From an uncultured Eubacteriales bacterium (lineage in GTDB: Bacteria > Bacillota > Clostridia > Christensenellales > Aristaeellaceae): 58,683 bases of DNA. The notes beneath the pieces are model-generated. The model searched no databases. It was given only the letters and a program-made list of their open reading frames with translations, and had not been told where the DNA came from. Position numbers and translations under genes: made by a program. Each line of letters starts with the position of its first letter. The first letter of the stretch is position 1. Below are positions 46,382 to 54,719 of the stretch, one piece after another. The stretch covers positions 1-58,683 of the forward strand of contig CADASI010000035.1 of NCBI GenBank assembly GCA_902790525.1, given 5' to 3'.

Positions 46382-48213
46382 TCGGGCGCGTCATATCGGG
46401 CAGGTATGTCGTGCAGGCCATCGTCGGCACGGGCGGCATGGCCGTCGTGTACCGCGCCTTTGACAAAAAGAAAAACCGGATCGTGGCCATCAAGGTGCTG
46501 CGGCCCGAATACGAATCCGACGAGGAGTTCGTGCGCCGTTTCAGCCGGGAGGCCGAGGCGGCCTCCAAGGTGAGCCACGAGAACATCGTCAACATGCTGG
46601 CCGTGGGCACCGACGGCGACGTGCGCTACATCGTCATGGAGTACGTGGACGGGCAGACCCTCAAGGACATGATCCGCCAGCAGGGCTGCATCAACCCGGA
46701 CACCGCCATCCGCATGACCATCCGCATACTGGCCGCGGTGGACCACGCCCACCGCAACGGCATCGTGCACCGGGACATCAAGCCCCAGAACATACTGGTG
46801 GACTCCGAGGGCCGGGTGAAGGTGGCGGACTTCGGCATCGCGCGCCTCAAGACCACCCAGACCACCACCGTGGAGGAGGGCCCCGGCGTGTCCGCGCTGG
46901 GCAGCGTGCACTACTTCTCCCCGGAGCAGGCCAAGGGCGAGGTGGCCGACGAGAAGAGCGATCTGTACTCCGTGGGCGTGGTGATGTACGAGATGCTCAC
47001 CGGGCAGGTGCCCTTCGACGGCGAGACCAGCGTGTCCGTGGCGTTAAAGCACGTCAACGAGGCCCCGAAGTCCATGCGGGAGCACCGGGAGGACATCTCC
47101 GTGGCGCTGGACGAGGTGGTCATGCGCGCGCTGTGCAAGGATGCCACCAAGCGCTACCAGAGCGCGGCGGAGATGGCCGCGGACCTCAGGAAGTGCATCA
47201 CCAACCCCGAGGGCGGCTTCGTGAAGTACCCCCGCACCCCGGAGGAGATCGAGAAGGAGCGGGAGGCCCGCCGCCGCAGGCGCGCCAGGGACCGCCGCCG
47301 CGTGCAGCAGACCTTCATCGCCGCCGCCACGCTGATCACCGCGGTGCTCATCGCCTTCACGGTGTGGTTCGTGTCGCGCTTCGTGCACACCTACAGCATG
47401 CCCGACGTGGTGGGCGAGGAGCAGATGATGGCCCAGGACACGCTGGAGCAGCTCAAGGCCACCACCGAGGTGGCGTTCGATTACAGCGAGGAGTACGAGG
47501 AAGGCATCGTGATGAACCAGTCCCACCGGGCCGGGGCGCGGGTCAAGTACGACGTGCCCGTCACGCTGACGGTCAGCCTGGGCTCCGAGTGGTATTACAT
47601 GGAGGACATCACCGGCTTAAAGGCCGCCGACGTGGTAGACCAGCTCTCCGCCGAGGGCGTGGAGTCCATCGACTTAAGCTACGTGCAGTCCGACAGCCCG
47701 CCGGGCGCCATCGTGGCCTTCCAGCCCGAGCCCGGCACCCAGAGCAAGCGGACCCCCGTGAAGATCACCGCCAGCGGCCTCAGGGTGCTGATGCCCACGC
47801 TCACCGGCCTGAGCCTCGAGGGCGCCCAGGCGCTGATCGAGGCCGAGGGGCTCGTGCTGGGCGAGGTGACCGAGGGCTACTCCGCCGACGCCAAGCCCAA
47901 CACCGTCGTGGCCCAGAGCGTCGCCGCCGACACCCAGGTGCTGGCCGGGACCACCGTGGACCTCACCGTCAACCAGGCCCAGCCCCAGGTGTACTACCCC
48001 GCCTCCAAGCTGTCGGTGGTGGTGCCCCTGAACGCCAGCCAGGTGCGCATACAGCTCACGCTGTCCTCCGGCGACGTGCAGGAGGTCTACTCCGGCGCGC
48101 TCAACACCGGCACCTACCGCATCGCGCTGTCCTGCGCCGAGTCCGGCGTGCACACCGTGTCGATCTACATGGACGGCGTGCTGATGGAGCAGCAGGACAT
48201 CGACTTTGAATGA
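46378..48213 (+). CDS. PASTA-domain serine/threonine kinase (PknB/PrkC type)
   Basis: 611 residues: Hanks kinase domain (1-270) with glycine loop GTGGMA (17-22), Lys39, HRDIKPQN (131-138), DFG (151-153) and SPEQAKGE. A basic linker (RRRRRARDRRR) and one membrane helix (about 311-333) follow. Outside the cell are three PASTA-like repeats starting YSMPDVVG, YYMEDITG and VLMPTLTG, and a beta-rich C-terminal domain of about 80 residues that is not a PASTA. Such kinases sense muropeptides or lipid II and regulate cell wall and translation. Confidence 0.95.
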   Translation: MIGRVISGRYVVQAIVGTGGMAVVYRAFDKKKNRIVAIKVLRPEYESDEEFVRRFSREAEAASKVSHENIVNMLAVGTDGDVRYIVMEYVDGQTLKDMIRQQGCINPDTAIRMTIRILAAVDHAHRNGIVHRDIKPQNILVDSEGRVKVADFGIARLKTTQTTTVEEGPGVSALGSVHYFSPEQAKGEVADEKSDLYSVGVVMYEMLTGQVPFDGETSVSVALKHVNEAPKSMREHREDISVALDEVVMRALCKDATKRYQSAAEMAADLRKCITNPEGGFVKYPRTPEEIEKEREARRRRRARDRRRVQQTFIAAATLITAVLIAFTVWFVSRFVHTYSMPDVVGEEQMMAQDTLEQLKATTEVAFDYSEEYEEGIVMNQSHRAGARVKYDVPVTLTVSLGSEWYYMEDITGLKAADVVDQLSAEGVESIDLSYVQSDSPPGAIVAFQPEPGTQSKRTPVKITASGLRVLMPTLTGLSLEGAQALIEAEGLVLGEVTEGYSADAKPNTVVAQSVAADTQVLAGTTVDLTVNQAQPQVYYPASKLSVVVPLNASQVRIQLTLSSGDVQEVYSGALNTGTYRIALSCAESGVHTVSIYMDGVLMEQQDIDFE

Positions 48214-48540
48214 GAGCACAGAGTGGAGAGTGCAGAGTTCAGAGTGCAGATGTGGAGCAAATCCTACGGATTTGTTTGATTGAATGCAACTGTTCAGTCG
48301 GGACTGCGCTTTATAAAGGCGATAAGGACGGGCACAAGCGTGGAAACACCCCTGCACAGGCGTATTAACCGTAGGGGCACTTCCGCGCTTGCGCCTCCCC
48401 TGATCGTCCGCGGGAGCGACCCGAAACAATATACCCTGTGATATCAATGACAATACGACTGTCCGTAACCTTAAATCAAAAGAAATCCGTCAGGATTTCC
48501 ACCAAAACTGCACTCTGCACTCTGTACTCTGAACTCTGAT
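48213..48540. repeat. Inverted heptad-repeat element 3 (kinase-rsgA gap)
   Basis: The left arm has about five 7-bp units (AGAGCAC, AGAGTGG, AGAGTGC, AGAGTTC, AGAGTGC; 48213-48247). The right arm has four complementary units (GCACTCT twice, GTACTCT, GAACTCT; 48510-48537). A core of about 260 nt lies between, containing a GTAGGGGC-type repeat (48371 on) and two small AAATCC/GGATTT palindromes. No gene is visible in the core. The left arm starts in the kinase stop codon and the right arm ends about 10 nt before the rsgA ribosome site. Confidence 0.85.
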
Positions 48541-48557
48541 ATAATCGAGGTCATTTC

Positions 48558-49436
48558 ATGCAGGGAATCATCTTAAAGGGTATCGGCAGCTTCTACTACG
48601 TGCTGGATGACGCCGGCGCGGTGCACCAGGTTCGGGCCCAGCGCAAGCTGCGGCGCGAACGGCTCAAGCCCAGGATCGGCGACCGGGTGGAGATCACCCC
48701 CGGCGAGGGCGAGGAGGACGGCTGGATCCACGGCATACTCCCCCGCCGCAACGCGCTCGTGCGCCCGCCGGTGGCCAACATCGACGTGGTGGTGATCGTG
48801 GCCGCCGCCGCCGCGCCGCTGCCGGACCTGATGATGGTGGACCGGCTGCTGCTCAACGCCCGCCGCAGCCACATCGACGCGCTGCTGGCGATCACCAAGT
48901 GCGACCTGGACGAGGGCCTGGCGGACGACATCGTCAATCAGTACCGCGGCGCGGCCTGCGATCCCGTCAAGGTGTCCGCCGTGACCGGCGAGGGCGTCGA
49001 CGCCCTGCGCGAACGACTCTCGGGGCGGGTGCACGCCCTGGCGGGGCAGAGCGGCGCGGGCAAGTCCACGCTGATCAACGCGCTGTACGGACTGACACTT
49101 GAGACCGGGGACCTGTCCCGGAAGATCGACCGAGGCAAAAACACCACCCGCTCCTGCGAGCTCATCCCCGTCTCCTGCGGCGGCATGGTGCTGGACACCC
49201 CCGGCTTCAGCCTGCTGGAGACCGACGTATTCGACCCGGTGGAGATCAAGGACAGCTACCCGGAGTTCGCGCCCCTGGAGGGCGGCTGCTTCTTTCAGCC
49301 CTGCTATCACGCCTCGGAGCCCCGGTGCGCCGTGCGCGACGCGGTGCGGGCGGGAGAGATCGACCCAAAGCGCCACGAGCGCTATGTAGAGCTGTTGAAC
49401 GACATGCGACAGAGGTGGAGGGAGCGCTATGATTAA
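48558..49436 (+). CDS. rsgA: Ribosome small subunit GTPase RsgA
   Basis: 292 residues with a circularly permuted GTPase: TKCD (113-116) precedes the P-loop GQSGAGKST (163-171) and DTPG (213-216). A zinc-binding domain at the C-terminus has C244, C249, H251 and C257. It helps mature the 30S subunit. GAGG lies 7 nt before the ATG. It overlaps rpe by 8 bp. A TATAAT at 48540-48545 could form part of a promoter, but no good -35 box is visible. Confidence 0.95.
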   Translation: MQGIILKGIGSFYYVLDDAGAVHQVRAQRKLRRERLKPRIGDRVEITPGEGEEDGWIHGILPRRNALVRPPVANIDVVVIVAAAAAPLPDLMMVDRLLLNARRSHIDALLAITKCDLDEGLADDIVNQYRGAACDPVKVSAVTGEGVDALRERLSGRVHALAGQSGAGKSTLINALYGLTLETGDLSRKIDRGKNTTRSCELIPVSCGGMVLDTPGFSLLETDVFDPVEIKDSYPEFAPLEGGCFFQPCYHASEPRCAVRDAVRAGEIDPKRHERYVELLNDMRQRWRERYD

Positions 49437-50097
49437 AATCGCCCCGTCGCTGCTGGCGGCGGACTATCTGAAAATCGGAGACGAGATCCGCCGCATGGCC
49501 GAGGCCGGCGCGGACTGCCTGCACTACGACGTGATGGACGGCAGCTTCGTGCCGAACATCAGCTTTGGACAGGACCTGGCAAAGCGCGCGGCGACCTGCG
49601 GCCTGCCGGTGGACGCCCACCTGATGATCGTGAATCCGGAAAAGTACGTCGACGCCTTCGCCGCGGCGGGCTGTAAGATCGTCACCGTGCACGCCGAGGC
49701 CACGCACCACCTGCACCGGGCGCTCCAGCAGATTCGCGCCGCCGGGTGCCTGGCGGGCGTGGCGCTGAACCCGGCCACCTCCCCGGAGTGCCTTAGGTAC
49801 GTGCTGGGGGACTTCGACCTCGCCCTGGTGATGACCGTGAACCCCGGCTTCGGCGGGCAGAAGCTGATCCCCGGCTGCGTTAAGAAGATCGCGGAGATCC
49901 GCCGCATGCTGGACGACGCCGGCTGCGACGCGATCATCGAGGTGGACGGCGGCGTCAACACCGACACCGCGCCCATGCTGATGCGCGCCGGGGCCACCAT
50001 GCTCGTGGCGGGCAGCGCCCTCTACGGCGCGCCGGACGCCAAGGCGTTCATCGACACCATCCGACGCCAGTCTGATGAAATCGCCCCGCAACCGTAG
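49429..50097 (+). CDS. rpe: Ribulose-phosphate 3-epimerase
   Basis: 222 residues, a TIM barrel with the conserved start IAPSLLAADYLKIGDEI, the metal-binding CLHYDVMDGSFVPN and DAHLMI, VMTVNPGFGGQK and VDGGVN. It interconverts ribulose 5-phosphate and xylulose 5-phosphate. It overlaps rsgA by 8 bp. Its stop TAG (50095-50097) is supplied by the GTAGGGGC repeat that begins at 50091. Confidence 0.96.
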   Translation: MIKIAPSLLAADYLKIGDEIRRMAEAGADCLHYDVMDGSFVPNISFGQDLAKRAATCGLPVDAHLMIVNPEKYVDAFAAAGCKIVTVHAEATHHLHRALQQIRAAGCLAGVALNPATSPECLRYVLGDFDLALVMTVNPGFGGQKLIPGCVKKIAEIRRMLDDAGCDAIIEVDGGVNTDTAPMLMRAGATMLVAGSALYGAPDAKAFIDTIRRQSDEIAPQP

Positions 50098-50129
50098 GGG
50101 CGCTTCCGCGCTTGCGCCTGCCCTCATCG
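50091..50129. repeat. GTAGGGGC-type repeat, copy after rpe
   Basis: Near-identical over about 38 nt to 48368-48406: both read ACCGTAGGGGC then CTTCCGCGCTTGCGCCT, differing at only a few positions. The copy here contains the rpe stop codon. It is part of a dispersed intergenic repeat family. Confidence 0.7.
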
Positions 50130-50143
50130 CCCCCCCCGATTTA

Positions 50144-50231
50144 GACATTCATACATCTTTTTTATGAGATTTCCGCGATATCAATAGGCAACCGGGGTGG
50201 ATTCGTGTTATACTAAGGATGTATGAATGTC
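50144..50231. repeat. 14-bp inverted repeat around a promoter
   Basis: GACATTCATACATC (50144-50157) and its perfect reverse complement (50218-50231) flank the promoter of the foldase gene. The arm centres are 74 bp apart, close to seven helical turns. The right arm overlaps the expected transcription start. It may be a pair of operators; that is inference. Confidence 0.6.
50185..50214 (+). promoter_or_regulatory. Promoter of the foldase gene
   Basis: TAGGCA and TATACT are separated by 18 nt, and the TATACT is preceded by GTGT. TAGGCA is also the -35 box of the yicC promoter. The foldase gene starts about 45 nt downstream. Confidence 0.55.
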
Positions 50232-50265
50232 ACAACCCGCAGACGGGATTGGGGAGGATACAGGC

Positions 50266-51708
50266 ATGGCAAACGAAACGAAGCAGAATAAGAAGAAAAA
50301 GCAGCGCCCGAGCGGGGTGCCGACGCTGTTGGTGATCCTGCTTTTGATCATCGCCCTGGCGATGGGCGGCCTGGCCGGCTTCGCCATCGCGCGGCACACC
50401 GCCCCGGTGAACGACGAGCTGGAGAAGGCCAACGAGCGGATCATCGAGCTGGAAAACACGCTCAACCTGATCGGCTTCCCGATGGACGAGGACCCCGAGG
50501 ACTGGGTGTTCGACGACTCCGCGGAGACCAGCGCCCAGCAGGAGCTGTCCGGCAAGGCCACCAGCGGCGCGTCCGACGATCTCTCCGATCTGTGGGACGA
50601 CGAGAGCCTGCTGACCGGCACGCTGGATGAAAATACCGAGCCCGTGGTCGTGGCCGAATTTGACGGTGGACAGCTTTTGTCCACCGAAGTTATTCCCGAG
50701 TTCAACGACCAGCTCACCACCCAGATCTTCGCCGGTTACAGCGCCAGCGAGGTGGCCCAGGCCCAGGGGCTGGACAAGCTGACCGACGAGGATCTCAAGC
50801 AGATCAACGCCCAGGCCCAGCAGGCCTACGCCGATCAGCTCGAGTACTACACCGCCTTCGTCGCCCAGCCCGGCAAGAGCCCGGAGGAGATCCGCGCCGA
50901 CGCCGAGCGGTACATGCGCGAGGAGGAGAACATCACCCTCCAGGCCATCACCGACGAGATCAAAGCGGACTGGCCCGCCCAGAAATACTACAAGGAGATC
51001 GTCAAGGACGTCACCGTCTCCGAGGAGGAGGTCCAGCAGTACTATCAGGAGCAGCTCGCCATCCAGCGGGAGAACTACTCCCAGTACCCCGAGGAGTTCG
51101 AGTTCGCCCACACCGACGGCGCGCTGATCCTCTACCGGCCCGCGGGCTACCGCGCCGTGCGGGACATACTGATCCCTTTTGAAAACGACGAGGACGAGGT
51201 CAAGGCCACGGCGCTGATGGACGAGATCACCCAGCTCGACCCCCAGGCCGACGCCGCCCGCATCCAGGAGATCGAGGCGGAGCTGAACCCGCTGTTCGCG
51301 CCGCTGGAGGCCACCGCCAAGGAGATCTCCGACAAGCTCCAGGCCGGGGAGAGCTTCATGTCCCTGGCGGATCAGTACGGCAAGGACGAGATGATGGAGT
51401 CCGAGCCCGTGCGCTCCGAGGGCTACTACATCAACGAAAACAGCTACCTGTTCTCCACCGAGTTCATACAGGGCGCCATGATACTGGACCGGCCCGGCCA
51501 GGTGTCCTCCCCGCTGCGCAGCCCCTCAGGCCTGCATCTGGTGGAGTACCTGAGCGACGTCACCCCCGGCGACGTGCCGCTCGACGAGGTCCGCCCGACC
51601 ATCGAGGCCCAGGCGCTGGAGATTCGCCAGCGCGCCTATTACGACGAGCAGACCGCCGCCATGCTGGAGGAGGCCAACGTGCAGTACTACCCGGAGCGGC
51701 TGCAGTAA
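50266..51708 (+). CDS. Membrane-anchored PpiC/SurA-like foldase
   Basis: 480 residues: a Lys-rich cytoplasmic N-terminus, one membrane helix (about 20-42), an acidic linker (45-110), an N-terminal chaperone-like region (110-270) and a PpiC-type rotamase region (about 290-440, with VRDILIPF, AGESFMSLADQYG, GYYINENSYLFSTEF, PGQVSSPLRSPSGLHLVE). The usual signal-peptidase Cys of PrsA lipoproteins is absent, so the helix probably stays as an anchor. It likely assists folding of exported proteins. GGAGG lies 8 nt before the ATG. A 14-bp inverted repeat surrounds its promoter. Confidence 0.85.
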   Translation: MANETKQNKKKKQRPSGVPTLLVILLLIIALAMGGLAGFAIARHTAPVNDELEKANERIIELENTLNLIGFPMDEDPEDWVFDDSAETSAQQELSGKATSGASDDLSDLWDDESLLTGTLDENTEPVVVAEFDGGQLLSTEVIPEFNDQLTTQIFAGYSASEVAQAQGLDKLTDEDLKQINAQAQQAYADQLEYYTAFVAQPGKSPEEIRADAERYMREEENITLQAITDEIKADWPAQKYYKEIVKDVTVSEEEVQQYYQEQLAIQRENYSQYPEEFEFAHTDGALILYRPAGYRAVRDILIPFENDEDEVKATALMDEITQLDPQADAARIQEIEAELNPLFAPLEATAKEISDKLQAGESFMSLADQYGKDEMMESEPVRSEGYYINENSYLFSTEFIQGAMILDRPGQVSSPLRSPSGLHLVEYLSDVTPGDVPLDEVRPTIEAQALEIRQRAYYDEQTAAMLEEANVQYYPERLQ

Positions 51709-51725
51709 GCGCAACGTCACAAAAA

Positions 51726-51764
51726 ACGGATCGGTTCCCGCGAACCGGTCCGTTTGCTTGTTTT
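51726..51764 (+). terminator. Intrinsic terminator after the foldase gene
   Basis: A 12-bp stem, ACGGATCGGTTC against GAACCGGTCCGT (one T-G wobble) with a 4-nt loop, followed by TTTGCTTGTTTT. It closes the operon. Confidence 0.88.
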
Positions 51765-51814
51765 CCACGGTCACCGGACTGCCGGACGGCGACCCGGCGT
51801 GACCAATTTTCCCC

Positions 51815-51843
51815 TTGCCCGCGCCCCCTTCCTATGGTAGAAT
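51815..51843 (+). promoter_or_regulatory. Promoter of the sensor kinase operon
   Basis: TTGCCC and TAGAAT lie 17 nt apart with CTATG just before the -10 box. The stretch strongly resembles the promoter of the zinc-ribbon gene at 56219-56247 (shared TTGCCCGCGC, CTATG, TAGAATAGAGCC). Confidence 0.7.
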
Positions 51844-51889
51844 AGAGCCATAATGGGCGATACTTCCCGCCAAAGGACGTGAAATACTC

Positions 51890-54187
51890 ATGGCACCCGC
51901 AATCCACATAGAGCTCAACGCCCTGTGCCTGATACTGCTGTGCACCATCGCCTATCAGAGCCACAGGAGCGTCAACCAGCGGAAGGACCGCATGCTGTTC
52001 CGCACGACGGCTTACGGCATCATCATACTGCTGATACTGGACATACTGTGGGTGCTGGTCGAGGGCCGCCGCTTCCCCGGCGCGATCGCGGCCAACCTGG
52101 TCATCAACGCGCTGTACCTGGGCGGGGGCGTGGTGATCGGCTGCCTGTGGTACCTGTACGTGCTGGAGACGCTGGGCTACCGGATCACCCGCAGGCTGCA
52201 CGCCATCGTCATGCTGCCGGGCATCGTGTTCATGCTGCTCAACATCGCCTCCATCTGGACCAAATGGTTCTTCACGGTCACCCCCGAAAACATCTACGAG
52301 CACGCCCATCTTTACTGGGTGCAGATGATCGGCGCCTACGGCATGATCGTGATATCCTTCACCCACATCATCATCCGGCTGGTGCGCAACCGGGGCAACA
52401 ACATACTGCGCCGCGACATCAAGAAGCTGCTCAAGTTCTACCTGGTGCCCATCATCGGCTCCATCGTGAGCCTGTTTGAGACCGGCATGCCCGGCACCTG
52501 GACCTGCGGCGCGATCTCCATCGTGCTGATCTACCTGGACGACCAGAATCGCGAGATGCTGCAGGGCATGATCACGGCCATGGCCGCCGACTACCGCAGC
52601 ATCTACTACGCCGATCTGGACAAGGACGAGAGCCGCTGCGTGCGCGCCACGTCCAAGCTGTACGCGGGCAAGATGTGGGAGGGCAAGAACTTCTCCTTCG
52701 TCGAGGGCTTCACGGAGTACGCGGAGCACTGCGTGGCCGAGTCGGACCGGCAGGCGTTCCTGGAATTCATCAGGCCCGAGAACATCCGCGCGGGGCTGGC
52801 CAACGAGGCCATGATCTCCCTGCGCTACCTGACCAACAAGGGCGGCGTGGAGCAGTACGAGATGCTGCGCATCGCGGGCGTCCGGCTGATCGAGGACCGC
52901 GACGACCACATGATCCACGCCATCGGCGCGGGCCTGTCCGACGTGGACCGCGAGACGCGGGAGGACATGGCCCAGAACCGCGCCCTCTCGGAGGCCCTCG
53001 CCCGGGCCGAGGAGGCCAGCGCCGCGAAGTCGTCCTTCCTGAGCGCCATGAGCCACGAGATCCGCACGCCTTTAAACGCCATCATCGGGCTGGACAACAT
53101 CGCCTTAAAGGATCAGAACATCTCCCCGGACATCCGCGACGAGCTGGAGAAGATCGGCTCCAGCGCCCGGCACCTGCTGTCCCTGATCAACGATATCCTC
53201 GACATGAGCCGCATCGAGTCCGGCCGCATGGAGCTGAAGAGCGAGCTGTTCTCCTTTCGGGAGATGCTGGCGCAGATCTCCATCATCGTGGACGGACAGT
53301 GCAAGGACAAGGGCCTGCGCTTCGTCTGCAACAAGGCAGAGCCGCTGGACGAATACTTCGAGGGCGACGACCTGCGGCTCAAGCAGGTGATCATCAACAT
53401 CCTCGGCAACGCCGTCAAGTTCACCGACGCGCCGGGGACCGTCACCTTCGGCGTGGCGCAGCAGACCCTCTCCGAGGACAGGGCGGAATTGTGCTTTACC
53501 ATGCAGGACACCGGCGTCGGCATGGACGCGGCGTTCATCCCGAAGCTGTTCGAGCCCTTCTCGCAGGAGGACGCCACCACCACCAACCGCTACGGCGGCA
53601 GCGGCCTGGGCATGGCCATCACCCGCAACATCGTGGACCTGATGGGCGGCGAGATCGCCGTCGAGAGCGAAAAGGGCCGCGGCACCACGTTCACGGTACG
53701 CATACCGCTTCTGCGGGCGCAGTACGTCGAGCCGGCATCGCCCGACGACGACGCGCCCGAGGCGGCCCCGCCCGCCTCCCTGGCGGGACTTCACGTGCTG
53801 ATCGTGGAGGATATGGCGCTCAACGCGGAGGTGCTGACGGACCTGCTGGAGATGGAGGACGTGACCTGCGAGTGGGCGGAGAACGGCCAGAAGGCCGTGG
53901 AGCTGTTTGAGAAGTGCGAGCCCGGCCACTTCGACGCCATACTGATGGACATGCGCATGCCGGTGATGGACGGCCCCACCGCCACCATAGCGATCCGCAA
54001 GCTGCCGCGGGCCGACGCGGTGACGGTCCCCATCATCGCCCTCACCGCCAACGCCTTCGAGGAGGACGTCAAACAGTGCCTCCAGGCCGGCATGGACGCG
54101 CACCTGTCCAAGCCCGTGGACATCGCGAAGCTCACCGAGTTGCTGGGCCGCATGCGCGCGGCGCGGCCGGGTCCCAGCCGGGGCTGA
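51890..54187 (+). CDS. Hybrid histidine kinase with 7-TM input and C-terminal receiver
   Basis: 765 residues. Residues 1-220 hold about seven hydrophobic helices, followed by a PAS-like domain (225-345). The kinase core has His389 in SAMSHEIRTPLNAI, N-box NILGNAVKF, DTGVGMD and GSGLGMAI. The C-terminal receiver (from about 640) has IVEDMAL, the acceptor Asp687 in ILMDMRMPVMDG, and a conserved Lys in LSKPVD. The ligand is unknown. It heads an operon with a small unknown gene and a SARP-type regulator. The ATG is probably 51890, with AAAGGACG upstream. Confidence 0.92.
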   Translation: MAPAIHIELNALCLILLCTIAYQSHRSVNQRKDRMLFRTTAYGIIILLILDILWVLVEGRRFPGAIAANLVINALYLGGGVVIGCLWYLYVLETLGYRITRRLHAIVMLPGIVFMLLNIASIWTKWFFTVTPENIYEHAHLYWVQMIGAYGMIVISFTHIIIRLVRNRGNNILRRDIKKLLKFYLVPIIGSIVSLFETGMPGTWTCGAISIVLIYLDDQNREMLQGMITAMAADYRSIYYADLDKDESRCVRATSKLYAGKMWEGKNFSFVEGFTEYAEHCVAESDRQAFLEFIRPENIRAGLANEAMISLRYLTNKGGVEQYEMLRIAGVRLIEDRDDHMIHAIGAGLSDVDRETREDMAQNRALSEALARAEEASAAKSSFLSAMSHEIRTPLNAIIGLDNIALKDQNISPDIRDELEKIGSSARHLLSLINDILDMSRIESGRMELKSELFSFREMLAQISIIVDGQCKDKGLRFVCNKAEPLDEYFEGDDLRLKQVIINILGNAVKFTDAPGTVTFGVAQQTLSEDRAELCFTMQDTGVGMDAAFIPKLFEPFSQEDATTTNRYGGSGLGMAITRNIVDLMGGEIAVESEKGRGTTFTVRIPLLRAQYVEPASPDDDAPEAAPPASLAGLHVLIVEDMALNAEVLTDLLEMEDVTCEWAENGQKAVELFEKCEPGHFDAILMDMRMPVMDGPTATIAIRKLPRADAVTVPIIALTANAFEEDVKQCLQAGMDAHLSKPVDIAKLTELLGRMRAARPGPSRG

Positions 54188-54230
54188 ACGGACACACGAC
54201 ATCAATACGATACGAGGAGTTGACGACCCC

Positions 54231-54719
54231 GTGGCCCACCCCTACATCAACCGAAAGCTGTACGACGCCATCGTCCGCTTCGACCAGGACGAGGCCGCCC
54301 AGGACTACTACTACGCCGCCATGAGCGCGGAGGTGGAGCGCAACGGCCGCCGCGAGACCGTGCGCAACCAGATACTGCGCGCCTACGCCATGCTGTTCTG
54401 CGAGGACCTGCCCTCCGGCGATATCGCGGGGCCCGACGAGGTGGAGGCCACGGCGGACCGGCTCTACACCGGCAGCGCGGGCTTCGACCCGCGGCACTGG
54501 TACCGCATGCGGCACCACTTCCCCGTCATTGACGACGACAACTACGACCGCTTCGCCGCGCTGGTGATCTCCGATCTGAGCGCCGGTCCGCTGCACGACG
54601 CGGCGGTGAACGGCGGCGACATGCTGCTGGTGGGCGAGCCGGACCCGCTGCACATGACCCGCGAGCAGCGCCAGCGCCAGCGCGTGCGCGCCGTAAAGCT
54701 GGGAGGGCCTGAACAATGA
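54231..54719 (+). CDS. Unrecognised 162-residue acidic protein
   Basis: A predicted soluble, mostly helical protein with many acidic residues and an Arg/Gln-rich end (REQRQRQRVRAVK). I recognise no family. The GTG start has GAGGAG about 11 nt upstream. It overlaps the downstream regulator gene by 4 bp and follows the sensor kinase by 43 bp, so it is translated with them. A role as an accessory or adaptor protein of the two-component set is only a guess from position. Confidence 0.7.
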   Translation: MAHPYINRKLYDAIVRFDQDEAAQDYYYAAMSAEVERNGRRETVRNQILRAYAMLFCEDLPSGDIAGPDEVEATADRLYTGSAGFDPRHWYRMRHHFPVIDDDNYDRFAALVISDLSAGPLHDAAVNGGDMLLVGEPDPLHMTREQRQRQRVRAVKLGGPEQ

